From Chitinophagaceae bacterium (GTDB taxonomy: Bacteria; Bacteroidota; Bacteroidia; Chitinophagales; Chitinophagaceae): 11,214 nt of DNA. Location: assembly GCA_003534175.1 (NCBI GenBank), contig DPFD01000152.1, positions 8,587 through 19,800 of the forward strand, read 5' to 3'. The translations under genes and the position numbers were made by a program. Shown piece after piece: positions 1 through 5,465 of the stretch. The stretch's first letter is position 1. The number at the start of each line of letters is the position of its first letter. The notes below the pieces were generated by a model. It saw nothing but the letters and a program-made list of their open reading frames with translations. It was not told the DNA's origin and ran no database searches.

Positions 1-867
1 TGGCTGCAACTGTGCATGGAGAAAATTATTGAACGTTACGGGTTGAACAACATCCACGAAATGTGGCCCAACCTTGGAGTATACGTGCATGGAGGAGTGG
101 CCATGGAGCCTTATAAGAAGGGATTGCAAAAGTTATTGGGCAAGCCGTTGATTTATATTGAAACCTATCTGGCCAGCGAAGGATTTCTGGCATACCAAAC
201 CCGGCCTGATACACGCGGCATGCAGCTTGTAATCAACAACAACATCTATTTTGAGTTTGTGCCTTTTGATGAGAGAAATTTTGATGCAGACGGTAACCTG
301 CTGCCCCACGCAGAAGTACTGATGATACATGAAGTAGAGGAAGATAAGGATTACGCCATACTCATCAGCACCAACGCAGGTACCTGGCGCTATGCCATCG
401 GTGATACCATTCGTTTTGTAAACAAGGAGCGCTGCGAAATCATCATCACAGGACGTACCAAGCATTTCCTGAGTTTAGTGGGAGAACACCTGAGTGTGGA
501 TAATATGAACAAAGCAGTTGCCAACGTGGCTGCTGATTTGAACATCTCTATTCCGGAGTTTACGGTAACGGGTATTCCTTACGAAACTTCGTTTGCCCAT
601 CACTGGTATATAGCCACCGATGATGAAGTAGATTCCAACTTGCTCATTCAGCGCATCGATGAACAACTGAAAAAACTGAATGACGATTATGATGTGGAAC
701 GCCGGCATGCGCTGAAAGCCGTTATGGCAACCGTTTTACCCGAAAAGGTTTTTCTGGGTTTCATGGAATCTAAAGGCAAAGTGGGCGGACAACACAAGTT
801 TCCAAGGGTGTTGAAGGGAACGATGCTGGCCGACTGGCAGCAATATCTTTCAACGATTAAATCATAA
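1..867 (+). CDS. GH3 auxin-responsive promoter family protein, C-terminal part (5' end outside window)
   Basis: The reading frame is open from base 1 (first visible codons W-L-Q-L-C before the ATG at 16), so this is the 3' part of a longer gene; about 288 residues are visible and GH3 proteins usually have about 500. The family is the ANL-like acyl-adenylating/amidosynthetase fold; in plants it conjugates amino acids to auxin or jasmonate, while substrates of the bacterial members are not established. Counting from the visible Met, family-type motifs are YLASEGFLAYQ (51-61), the YAIGDTIRF block (126-134, like the nucleotide-binding Y-x-x-G-D motif) and TGRTKHFLSLVGEHLS (145-160), the hinge into the mobile C-terminal domain. 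No membrane segment is visible. It ends 43 nt before the LysE gene, which appears to have its own promoter. The family call is fairly sure, the reaction is not. Confidence 0.85.
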   Translation, partial: WLQLCMEKIIERYGLNNIHEMWPNLGVYVHGGVAMEPYKKGLQKLLGKPLIYIETYLASEGFLAYQTRPDTRGMQLVINNNIYFEFVPFDERNFDADGNLLPHAEVLMIHEVEEDKDYAILISTNAGTWRYAIGDTIRFVNKERCEIIITGRTKHFLSLVGEHLSVDNMNKAVANVAADLNISIPEFTVTGIPYETSFAHHWYIATDDEVDSNLLIQRIDEQLKKLNDDYDVERRHALKAVMATVLPEKVFLGFMESKGKVGGQHKFPRVLKGTMLADWQQYLSTIKS

Positions 868-871
868 AACA

Positions 872-903
872 TTTGTCTGGCGCGTGCAGACGCTTTATAT
901 TGG
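872..903 (+). promoter_or_regulatory. Candidate Bacteroidota-type promoter of the LysE gene, with inverted repeat in the spacer
   Basis: TTTG at 872-875, then 20 nt, then TATATTGG at 896-903. This fits the Bacteroidota consensus TTTG-N19-21-TAnnTTTG with one mismatch in the -7 box. Transcription would start around 908-911, almost at the ATG at 911, giving a very short or absent 5' UTR. The spacer contains GTCTG (875-879) and CAGAC (887-891), a 5-bp inverted repeat with a 7-nt centre, which could be an operator or a weak hairpin at the end of the GH3 transcript. The ten bases GCTTTATATT at 892-901 recur at 5150-5159 in front of the asnA leader. Confidence 0.5.
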
Positions 904-910
904 ATGAATT

Positions 911-1537
911 ATGACAGATGCGGTACTAACAGGACTATTTCTGGGGCTGGCCCTGATATTTTCTGTAGGCCCGGTAATTTTTACACTCATTAAACTGAGA
1001 ATTAATTACGGGCTGGCACCGGCATTTTATTTTATTTCTGGTGTATGGCTGAGTGATTTATTGTGGATACTGACCGCCAATTTTTTCAGCAGCCTCCTCG
1101 GACAGCTCAATGCCTATAAAACCACCATTGGTTTACTCGGTGGAATCTTCCTCATGACTTTAGGGATTTATTATCTGTTTTTTAAAAAGTATCACACCAA
1201 GGAAGAGTTGGATGCGGGCGTACAGATTGGTAAATCCACACATATCCGCCTGTTTCTTACAGGGTTCTTCATTAATACCCTGAACCCAGGAGTAATTGCG
1301 TTGTGGTTTGCCGCAGCCGCTCAAACCATCCAGAATACTAACCAGCAAAAGCTCGTCATCTTCGGATTATGTATTTCAATTACAGTATTGGCGGATATCT
1401 TAAAGATTAACCTGGCCGGTAAACTGAGGAGAAAACTTACCAACAGAAATATCATCATCATCAATCGCGCGGCAGGTATTTTATTTGTGGTTTTTGCAGT
1501 GGCACTGATAGCCGGGGTACTGTTTAGTAAAGAATAA
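911..1537 (+). CDS. LysE/RhtB-family amino acid exporter
   Basis: A 208-residue inner-membrane protein of usual LysE-family length with about six hydrophobic segments (roughly 5-27, 36-60, 69-90, 112-135, 147-167, 185-204). Family signatures are the GPV motif in the first segment (LIFSVGPVIFTLIK, residues 15-28) and the NPGVIALWF motif (124-132), which corresponds to the NPxxxxxW signature. Members export amino acids or related metabolites by proton-motive force; the substrate here cannot be read from sequence. The ATG at 911 follows the candidate promoter directly. The next gene, mtgA, begins 25 nt after the stop with no terminator between, so the two are probably cotranscribed. The family is confident, the substrate unknown. 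Confidence 0.85.
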   Translation: MTDAVLTGLFLGLALIFSVGPVIFTLIKLRINYGLAPAFYFISGVWLSDLLWILTANFFSSLLGQLNAYKTTIGLLGGIFLMTLGIYYLFFKKYHTKEELDAGVQIGKSTHIRLFLTGFFINTLNPGVIALWFAAAAQTIQNTNQQKLVIFGLCISITVLADILKINLAGKLRRKLTNRNIIIINRAAGILFVVFAVALIAGVLFSKE

Positions 1538-1562
1538 TAACGTTCATACATACACGAAAAAT

Positions 1563-2240
1563 ATGTGGCGTATCCTCAAAAAAATATTCCTATACCTGTT
1601 TGTGTTTCAGTTTGTATATATCATAGCCCTACGCTGGGTGAACCCACCCATAACCATCACCCAACTGAGTAACTGGATTTCGGGAAACGGACTGGCAAGA
1701 GATTATGTAGATTATAATGAGATGAGCGCGTCGGTTAAGCTGGCGGTGATTGCAGGAGAGGATCAGTTGTTTGCCGAACACAATGGATTTGATATGCGAA
1801 GCATCCGCAAGGCGATGAAGTACAACGAAAAAAATCCGAATAAAAGAAGGGGCGCCAGTACCATCAGTCAGCAAACCGCTAAGAATGTTTTTCTGTGGCA
1901 GGGTGGAGGTTTTTTCAGAAAAGGGCTGGAAGTATATTTTACATTTATGATTGAACTTTTCTGGCCCAAGGAACGTATCCTGGAAGTGTACCTTAATGTG
2001 GCAGAAACCGGCAAAGGGGTGTTTGGTGTAGAAGCTGCGGCCCGCAGGTATTTTAATAAAAGCGCATCACAGTTAACCGATACGGAGGCCGCGCGAATTG
2101 CTGCGGCATTGCCCAACCCTAAACGATATACCGTTAAGCCGCTGAGTAACTATGTGTCTAAACGCTCAGCTAAATTACTGCGCCAGATGAACAACCTGGA
2201 GGGCGATCCCGCCATTCAGAAAGTGATACAGGCCCGATGA
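1563..2240 (+). CDS. mtgA: Monofunctional biosynthetic peptidoglycan transglycosylase
   Basis: A 225-residue GT51 glycosyltransferase that polymerises lipid II into glycan strands. It has one N-terminal membrane anchor (residues about 7-24) and no transpeptidase domain, which with its length separates it from the bifunctional class A PBPs. Conserved GT51 blocks are in order: AGEDQLFAEHNGFD (64-77) with the catalytic Glu66 and His73; RRGASTISQQTAKN (95-108); KERILEVYLNVAETGKGVFGVEAAARRYF (136-164) with the second active-site Glu141; and TDTEAARIAAALPNPKRY (172-189). All key residues are present. It lies 25 nt after the LysE gene and converges with the NadR-like kinase gene. The 73-nt gap after its stop shows only a weak GCGG/CCGC pairing and no clear terminator. 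Confidence 0.95.
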   Translation: MWRILKKIFLYLFVFQFVYIIALRWVNPPITITQLSNWISGNGLARDYVDYNEMSASVKLAVIAGEDQLFAEHNGFDMRSIRKAMKYNEKNPNKRRGASTISQQTAKNVFLWQGGGFFRKGLEVYFTFMIELFWPKERILEVYLNVAETGKGVFGVEAAARRYFNKSASQLTDTEAARIAAALPNPKRYTVKPLSNYVSKRSAKLLRQMNNLEGDPAIQKVIQAR

Positions 2241-2313
2241 GACGGAAGAAATTTTCGGTGGATACATTCTCTTGACGTGCGGCTGATTTCAATCCCGCTT
2301 TGATGCCTGTATT

Positions 2314-2844
2314 TTATACATGCGGACAATACCTTTTTACCGCTTCGATAGCTTGTTGAACCCTTGCGCTTTCTGTGCCATGGATTATTTCAAAAGGCAC
2401 GGATTGCTGCACCAGGGTATCATGATAATAATGAAACAATCGGCGTCGGGTTTCCAGGTCAGGATACTCACGTAGTGCATCCGCTTCCCAGGGCAGGTCG
2501 GTATCGCATAAAAGATACAGGTTGTACTGCCGGCGGGCAATGTGTTGCAGGATGCGGTTGTCGCACCGGTTAAACACAAATTCACTCCAAACCCGAATAA
2601 CATGTAAATCCGTGTCGATAAACAGCAGGGGTTTATTCGTTAAATCAGCAGTGGCTTTACTTTCAAGCGCCAGTTGTCCCATGGCAATAGTGTACAAATC
2701 TTTGTACGTATATTCCTTCTCGTTAGTAAGTAGGTATTCACGGGCATATTCCTCCACCCAGCCCGTATTGAAATGGGCTGCCAAAGACCGGGCGAGTGAA
2801 CTTTTTCCGGTTGATTCTGGTCCTATAATAACCACTTTATACAT
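2314..2844 (-). CDS. NadR-like nicotinamide riboside kinase (P-loop ATPase, AAA_28 type)
   Basis: 176 residues resembling the C-terminal ribosylnicotinamide kinase domain of NadR, without the NMN adenylyltransferase or repressor domains. A Walker A motif GPESTGKSS lies at residues 8-16. VEEYAREYL (30-38), FIDTDLHVIRVW (75-86) and LLCDTDLPWEADALRE (110-125) are the conserved NadR-kinase blocks. The likely reaction is ATP-dependent phosphorylation of nicotinamide riboside to NMN in the cytoplasm. The start codon overlaps the end of pnuC by 8 nt (ATGTATAA), so translation is probably coupled, and the pairing supports the assignment because phosphorylation traps the substrate brought in by PnuC. 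A different nucleoside substrate cannot be excluded, since PnuC relatives also carry thiamine or riboflavin. Confidence 0.85.
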   Translation of the reverse strand: MYKVVIIGPESTGKSSLARSLAAHFNTGWVEEYAREYLLTNEKEYTYKDLYTIAMGQLALESKATADLTNKPLLFIDTDLHVIRVWSEFVFNRCDNRILQHIARRQYNLYLLCDTDLPWEADALREYPDLETRRRLFHYYHDTLVQQSVPFEIIHGTESARVQQAIEAVKRYCPHV

Positions 2845-3478
2845 GCGTTGTATCTCTGTGGGCTTTTTGTTTCCAGGAATACCAACCGAAAAATGCCATT
2901 ATGAGTAAGATGAAGTAATACACGCTGGTGAGCGACATGTCCTTCACAAAATACAGCGGTATGGATACGATGTTGGTAATGATCCAGTAAATCCAGCTCT
3001 CCACTTTTTTTCTTGCCATCAGCCACATGGCAGTAAACGCGGCAGCACTCGCCAGCGCATCAGCCCAGGGAATAGCACCGGGCCAGAACGCTTTTTTCAT
3101 GTAGGTGAGTGCAGCAAACAATGCCACATACAATATCAGAAAAAACGCGATGCTTTGTCGTTGTTCCGCTGCAGTGTTGAAACGGATATTCCAAACGGGC
3201 CGCTTGGATGCCTCATACTTCCTGCTCCATAAATACCAGCCATATACATTCATGATGGTATAATACACATTCACCGCGGCTTCTCCTGCCAAATGAGCCT
3301 GCAGGCTTAAATAAGAGTAAATCATCGTGTTCACTAACCCTACCGGATACACGAGAATATTTTCGCGCTTGCTGAGCCATACACTGATGATGCCGGTAAT
3401 TACCGCAATCCACTCCAACAGGTTGGCGCGCTGAACAGAATCAATAAAGGTTTGCCAGATTGTGGCAGGAGCATCCAT
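2837..3478 (-). CDS. pnuC: PnuC-family nicotinamide riboside transporter
   Basis: A 213-residue, multi-helix inner-membrane transporter. Aromatic motifs typical of the family are MNVYGWYLWSRK (76-87) and FFGWYSWKQK (196-205), each containing W-x-x-W, plus RKKVESWIYWIITNIVSIPLY (156-176) near the end. PnuC proteins carry the unphosphorylated vitamin by facilitated diffusion and rely on a kinase to trap it, here the overlapping downstream gene. I place the start at the ATG at 3478 (M-D-A-P-A-T-I). An in-frame ATG at 3523 would add 15 residues, but that extension would be translated through the nfu terminator hairpin and its T-tract. A related transporter for thiamine is possible, but the NadR-like kinase next door favours nicotinamide riboside. 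Confidence 0.88.
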   Translation of the reverse strand: MDAPATIWQTFIDSVQRANLLEWIAVITGIISVWLSKRENILVYPVGLVNTMIYSYLSLQAHLAGEAAVNVYYTIMNVYGWYLWSRKYEASKRPVWNIRFNTAAEQRQSIAFFLILYVALFAALTYMKKAFWPGAIPWADALASAAAFTAMWLMARKKVESWIYWIITNIVSIPLYFVKDMSLTSVYYFILLIMAFFGWYSWKQKAHRDTTHV

Positions 3479-3482
3479 GCGG

Positions 3483-3520
3483 TAAAAATAAATAAAAAGG
3501 CTGCCGGGAATGACAGCCTT
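3483..3520 (-). terminator. Intrinsic terminator after the Nfu gene
   Basis: Read on the minus strand, AAGGCTG (3520-3514) pairs perfectly with CAGCCTT (3503-3497) around a 10-nt loop and is followed by TTTATTTATTTTTA. On the plus strand no T-run follows, so it acts on minus-strand transcription. It lies 22 nt past the Nfu stop and just before the chosen pnuC start, so pnuC needs its own promoter or read-through. TATTTTTA (3490-3483), inside the T-tract, resembles a -7 box but no -33 partner is evident. Confidence 0.8.
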
Positions 3521-3542
3521 CACTCAATTTCATTGAACAGGT

Positions 3543-4142
3543 TTATTCTGATTCAGCCACTACTTCTTTCACTTCCGGAATCATGCGCTTCATCATGCCT
3601 TCAATTCCGGCCTTCAGTGTGATCATACTCGAAGGACAACCACTGCAACTTCCCTGCATCACCAGGTTTACTCGACCGTCGTCATAACTCTTAAACTGAA
3701 TGGCACCACCATCCATTTCCACAGCAGGTTTTACATAGTTCTCCAGCAATTCCTTAATTCTTTTCACCACATCATCATCGTCGGCCAGTACAATATTGCT
3801 GCTGTCTGTTTTAAGGGTAGCCGCCAACTCTTCGTTTACAATTACTTTGTTTTCCTCCATGTAGTTCTTCAGGAACTGCTTGATGGTTGGAATGATATCC
3901 TGCCAGTCTTCGGCCTCTGATGTTTTGGTGAGCGTTACAAAATTACTGGCGATAAATATGGATTTGATGAAGGGAAAAGTAAACAACTCCTGCGCTAACG
4001 GAGATGCTTTGGCACTTTCTTCATCAGGTATATCAATGCTTTTGCCTGGGTATAATAATTTATTGGCCACAAATTTCATCGTCTCCGGATTCGGCGTCAT
4101 CTCTGTATAAATGCTGATTACCGGATTGCCTGTTTTAATCAT
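3543..4142 (-). CDS. NifU/Nfu-type iron-sulfur cluster scaffold or carrier protein
   Basis: A 199-residue cytoplasmic protein with the two-domain Nfu layout. Residues about 9-97 match the Nfu N-terminal domain (IYTEMTPNPETMKFVANKLL at 11-30). Residues about 122-197 match the NifU C-terminal domain, with the cluster-binding Cys-x-x-Cys as CSGC (166-169) in GSCSGCPSSMITLKAGIE. Such proteins carry 4Fe-4S clusters to apo-enzymes. I chose the ATG at 4142 (M-I-K-T-G-N-P). The longer frame from 4184 would put a perfect -7 promoter box inside the coding region, and the family's conserved N-terminus begins soon after residue 8. A strong terminator follows, so it is probably monocistronic. Function as carrier rather than assembly scaffold is family inference. 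Confidence 0.9.
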   Translation of the reverse strand: MIKTGNPVISIYTEMTPNPETMKFVANKLLYPGKSIDIPDEESAKASPLAQELFTFPFIKSIFIASNFVTLTKTSEAEDWQDIIPTIKQFLKNYMEENKVIVNEELAATLKTDSSNIVLADDDDVVKRIKELLENYVKPAVEMDGGAIQFKSYDDGRVNLVMQGSCSGCPSSMITLKAGIEGMMKRMIPEVKEVVAESE

Positions 4143-4168
4143 AATAAAAGATTTTAATTCTTCCACCG

Positions 4169-4176
4169 CAAAATTA
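4169..4176 (-). promoter_or_regulatory. Candidate -7 promoter box of the Nfu gene
   Basis: Minus-strand TAATTTTG matches the Bacteroidota -7 consensus TAnnTTTG at every fixed position and lies 26 nt upstream of the ATG at 4142, leaving a 5' UTR of about 20 nt. No good TTTG -33 box is visible at the expected distance, so confidence is moderate. Its position is the main argument against the upstream ATG at 4184. Confidence 0.45.
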
Positions 4177-4309
4177 CGAAACATCGGGCAGCCTTTGCCG
4201 CTTTCCGGTTTATTTTAAGCTTTATGTAATGTGGAGCTGATTTTTTAACAGAATTCTTCGTTTTTCAACTGCCAAATGTGTACCTTATATCCCGTTAAAT
4301 GTTAACCCT

Positions 4310-5095
4310 ATGTTCAAAATAACCTGGTTGTGTGTGCTTTCCGTCTTTTTGGGAACGTATGCTAACGCACAGCGTGTTAAAAGAAAAGGCGTGGATCCTA
4401 TCCCCCTGAAACAGCCTCCAACCAAAACCACTACACTCAATGCTTCCCTTTTTAACGGAAAATGGCAGGAAACCCGTAGAATGGATTCTAAGGGAAAGGC
4501 GGTTTCATTTTCAGATACTTTGTATGTGCATTTTTTGCAGCAGGATTCGGTTTCGGTACGATTGGGAAGATCTATGACCATGAAAGGACTGACTCAATTG
4601 GAAGGCAATATCATATCGCTGGCGGGCGATGATTATCAGGTACTAAAACAAACGGCGTCTCAACTCACCCTCGATGATGGGGATTACCGGCGCGTGTTGG
4701 AAAAGACAAATTCCTTTTATTGGGAAGAAGCGGAACGTACCCGGATAAGCCGTAAAGAATACAGCCAGCCTGTTGCTTTGAACGCAGCACACTTTCCCGG
4801 AAAATGGGGAGTGTACCGAACTCAGTCTGCCCCCGGTGAACTCCCAAAGAAACATGAACCATTGCGGTCGCTGTCGGTTGATTCTGTGTGGCACGCCACC
4901 CAATGGTCGGGCACGGCAACTACCGTAGTGCAGGGTAAAAATCAAACCTACTCCGTACAGTTTGAACAAAAAGGCACCGTACTGGCTATTTCCGGAGAGC
5001 AATACAACCAGCAATTCAATGTGCTGGAAAGCAGTGAGAAAGAACTGGTGATAGAACAAAACAACATCAAATACTTTTTTAAGAAACTGAACTGA
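4310..5095 (+). CDS. Secreted protein of unknown function with two lipocalin-like repeats
   Basis: 261 residues. The first 20 (MFKITWLCVLSVFLGTYANA) form a signal peptide with probable cleavage at ANA-Q; there is no lipobox Cys, so it is likely periplasmic or secreted rather than a lipoprotein. A short basic, proline-rich linker follows (22-42). Two copies of one unit come next: about 43-132, starting LNASLFNGKW, and about 157-261, starting LNAAHFPGKW. Both continue with beta-rich sequence and a G-[DE]-x-Y turn (GDDY at 106-109, GEQY at 229-232) leading to a final strand and a basic end (RRVLEK / YFFKK). The F-x-G-K-W opening is typical of lipocalin-like domains that bind small hydrophobic ligands. 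I do not recognise a specific family. A poor promoter-like TTCG-N20-TACCTTAT (4257-4288) precedes it. Confidence 0.7.
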   Translation: MFKITWLCVLSVFLGTYANAQRVKRKGVDPIPLKQPPTKTTTLNASLFNGKWQETRRMDSKGKAVSFSDTLYVHFLQQDSVSVRLGRSMTMKGLTQLEGNIISLAGDDYQVLKQTASQLTLDDGDYRRVLEKTNSFYWEEAERTRISRKEYSQPVALNAAHFPGKWGVYRTQSAPGELPKKHEPLRSLSVDSVWHATQWSGTATTVVQGKNQTYSVQFEQKGTVLAISGEQYNQQFNVLESSEKELVIEQNNIKYFFKKLN

Positions 5096-5132
5096 TGCGA
5101 TGGGTGAGGAGGATAACGCCTGAAAAAAAATG

Positions 5133-5161
5133 TTGATTTAAAAATTTCTGCTTTATATTCA
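5133..5161 (+). promoter_or_regulatory. Candidate promoter of the asnA leader transcript
   Basis: TTG (5133-5135), 18 nt, then TATATTCA (5154-5161), which matches four of six fixed positions of TAnnTTTG. It shares the ten bases GCTTTATATT with the candidate LysE promoter at 892-901. A start near 5167 would give about 27 nt before the first leader peptide and would include both attenuators in the transcript. This is the only plausible promoter I find between the preceding gene and the first leader ORF. Confidence 0.4.
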
Positions 5162-5193
5162 CCATACAAATCAAAAAAAGAATACCGGAACAC

Positions 5194-5262
5194 ATGAACC
5201 ACTCTATGCTCAATAATAATAATAATTTTAACCGGACAACTGTTCTTACAGGGGGCGTATAG
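5194..5262 (+). CDS. asnA leader peptide 1 (22 aa, Asn-rich)
   Basis: A short ORF from ATG 5194 to TAG 5260-5262. It starts M-N-H-S-M-L, then has five consecutive AAT codons (5212-5226), Phe, and another Asn (AAC 5230-5232), then R-T-T-V-L-T-G-G-V. Seven of 22 residues are Asn. Such a run directly before a terminator and an asparagine synthetase gene is the hallmark of a sensor peptide: ribosomes slow when charged tRNA-Asn is scarce. The last codons (ACA GGG GGC GTA) also contain the 5' half of a possible antiterminator (5249-5256). The start is not supported by a Shine-Dalgarno sequence, which is normal here. The peptide itself probably has no function beyond being translated. Confidence 0.82.
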   Translation: MNHSMLNNNNNFNRTTVLTGGV

Positions 5263-5296
5263 CAATTCATCCAACAAAATATTTGAAGCCCGCCTG
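5249..5296 (+). promoter_or_regulatory. Candidate antiterminator 1
   Basis: CAGG (5249-5252) plus GGGC (5253-5256) can pair with GCCC (5288-5291) and CCTG (5293-5296), giving eight base pairs with G5292 bulged. This uses up the 5' arm of terminator 1, so the two structures exclude each other. A ribosome held on the Asn codons (5212-5232) would leave 5249-5256 free, while one at the TAG (5260-5262) would cover it. Pairing is visible by inspection; its use in the cell is inferred. Confidence 0.6.
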
Positions 5297-5315
5297 ATGA
5301 GAGCGGGTTTTTTTA
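5286..5315 (+). terminator. Attenuator terminator 1 of asnA
   Basis: CCCGC (5289-5293) pairs with GCGGG (5303-5307) around a 9-nt loop, extended by a G-T and A-T pairs into the tail, and is followed by seven T's (5308-5314). It begins 26 nt after the leader 1 stop. It shares the 11 bases GCCCGCCTGAT (5288-5298) with terminator 2 but has one fewer G-C pair, so it should be the weaker of the two. Confidence 0.85.
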
Positions 5316-5334
5316 TGTCGATCAACAAACAACC

Positions 5335-5391
5335 ATGCGTACAACACTTCAATATTCAAATAATAATAATAACAATCCGGCATCACCCTGA
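5335..5391 (+). CDS. asnA leader peptide 2 (18 aa, Asn-rich)
   Basis: A second short ORF from ATG 5335 to TGA 5389-5391, encoding M-R-T-T-L-Q-Y-S, six consecutive Asn codons (AAT x4, AAC, AAT at 5359-5376), then P-A-S-P. It begins 20 nt after terminator 1 and 141 nt after the start of leader 1, so the whole module appears duplicated. The Asn reading frame is set independently of leader 1 and again ends about 28 nt before a GC-rich terminator. An overlapping frame from ATG 5315 reads the repeat as Ile and runs into terminator 2, so it is a poorer candidate. Confidence 0.82.
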   Translation: MRTTLQYSNNNNNNPASP

Positions 5392-5427
5392 CAGGCGATC
5401 GTTTTGTTGTAACACAAGGCCCGCCTG
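5392..5427 (+). promoter_or_regulatory. Candidate antiterminator 2
   Basis: CAGGCG (5392-5397), immediately after the leader 2 stop, is perfectly complementary to CGCCTG (5422-5427) in the 5' arm and loop of terminator 2. Between them a small TTGT/ACAA hairpin could form and bring the halves together. A ribosome at the stop codon covers 5392-5397 and permits termination; one waiting on the Asn codons (5359-5376) leaves it exposed. It is shorter than antiterminator 1 but has no bulge. Confidence 0.55.
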
Positions 5428-5445
5428 ATTGGCGGGTTTTTTTAT
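5416..5445 (+). terminator. Attenuator terminator 2 of asnA
   Basis: CCCGCC (5420-5425) pairs with GGCGGG (5431-5436) around the 5-nt loop TGATT and is followed by seven T's (5437-5443). It lies between leader 2 and the asnA start at 5466. A canonical strong terminator placed just upstream of a gene on the same strand must be conditional if the gene is to be expressed from upstream, which supports attenuation. Confidence 0.87.
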
Positions 5446-5465
5446 TCACCACTAAAAAACACATC

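Noticed and set aside
2279..2299. GCGG/CCGC pairing between mtgA and the kinase gene as a bidirectional terminator
   Set aside because: Only four pairs with a 12-nt loop and no adequate T-run on either strand.
2522..2908. Plus-strand ORF of 128 codons opposite the kinase and pnuC
   Set aside because: It is the complement of two well-recognised genes and its Cys/Ser/Arg-rich translation has no family features.
4257..4288. Promoter of the repeat-containing secreted protein gene
   Set aside because: TTCG-N20-TACCTTAT fits the consensus too poorly to list as a feature, though some promoter must be in this 125-nt gap.
5212..5226. The (AAT)n run as a meaningless microsatellite
   Set aside because: A chance repeat would not be expected twice, each in an ORF that reads it as Asn, each before a terminator, and both in front of an asparagine synthetase gene.
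5294..5301. CTGATGAG resembling the hammerhead ribozyme core
   Set aside because: The following stem II, GAAA and cleavage-site stem are missing; the bases are simply the loop of terminator 1.
5315..5428. Alternative ORF from ATG 5315 through the leader 2 region
   Set aside because: It reads the repeat as Ile (ATA) codons, overlaps terminator 2 at its stop, and has no relation to asparagine; the overlapping frame from 5335 reads Asn and ends in the right place.
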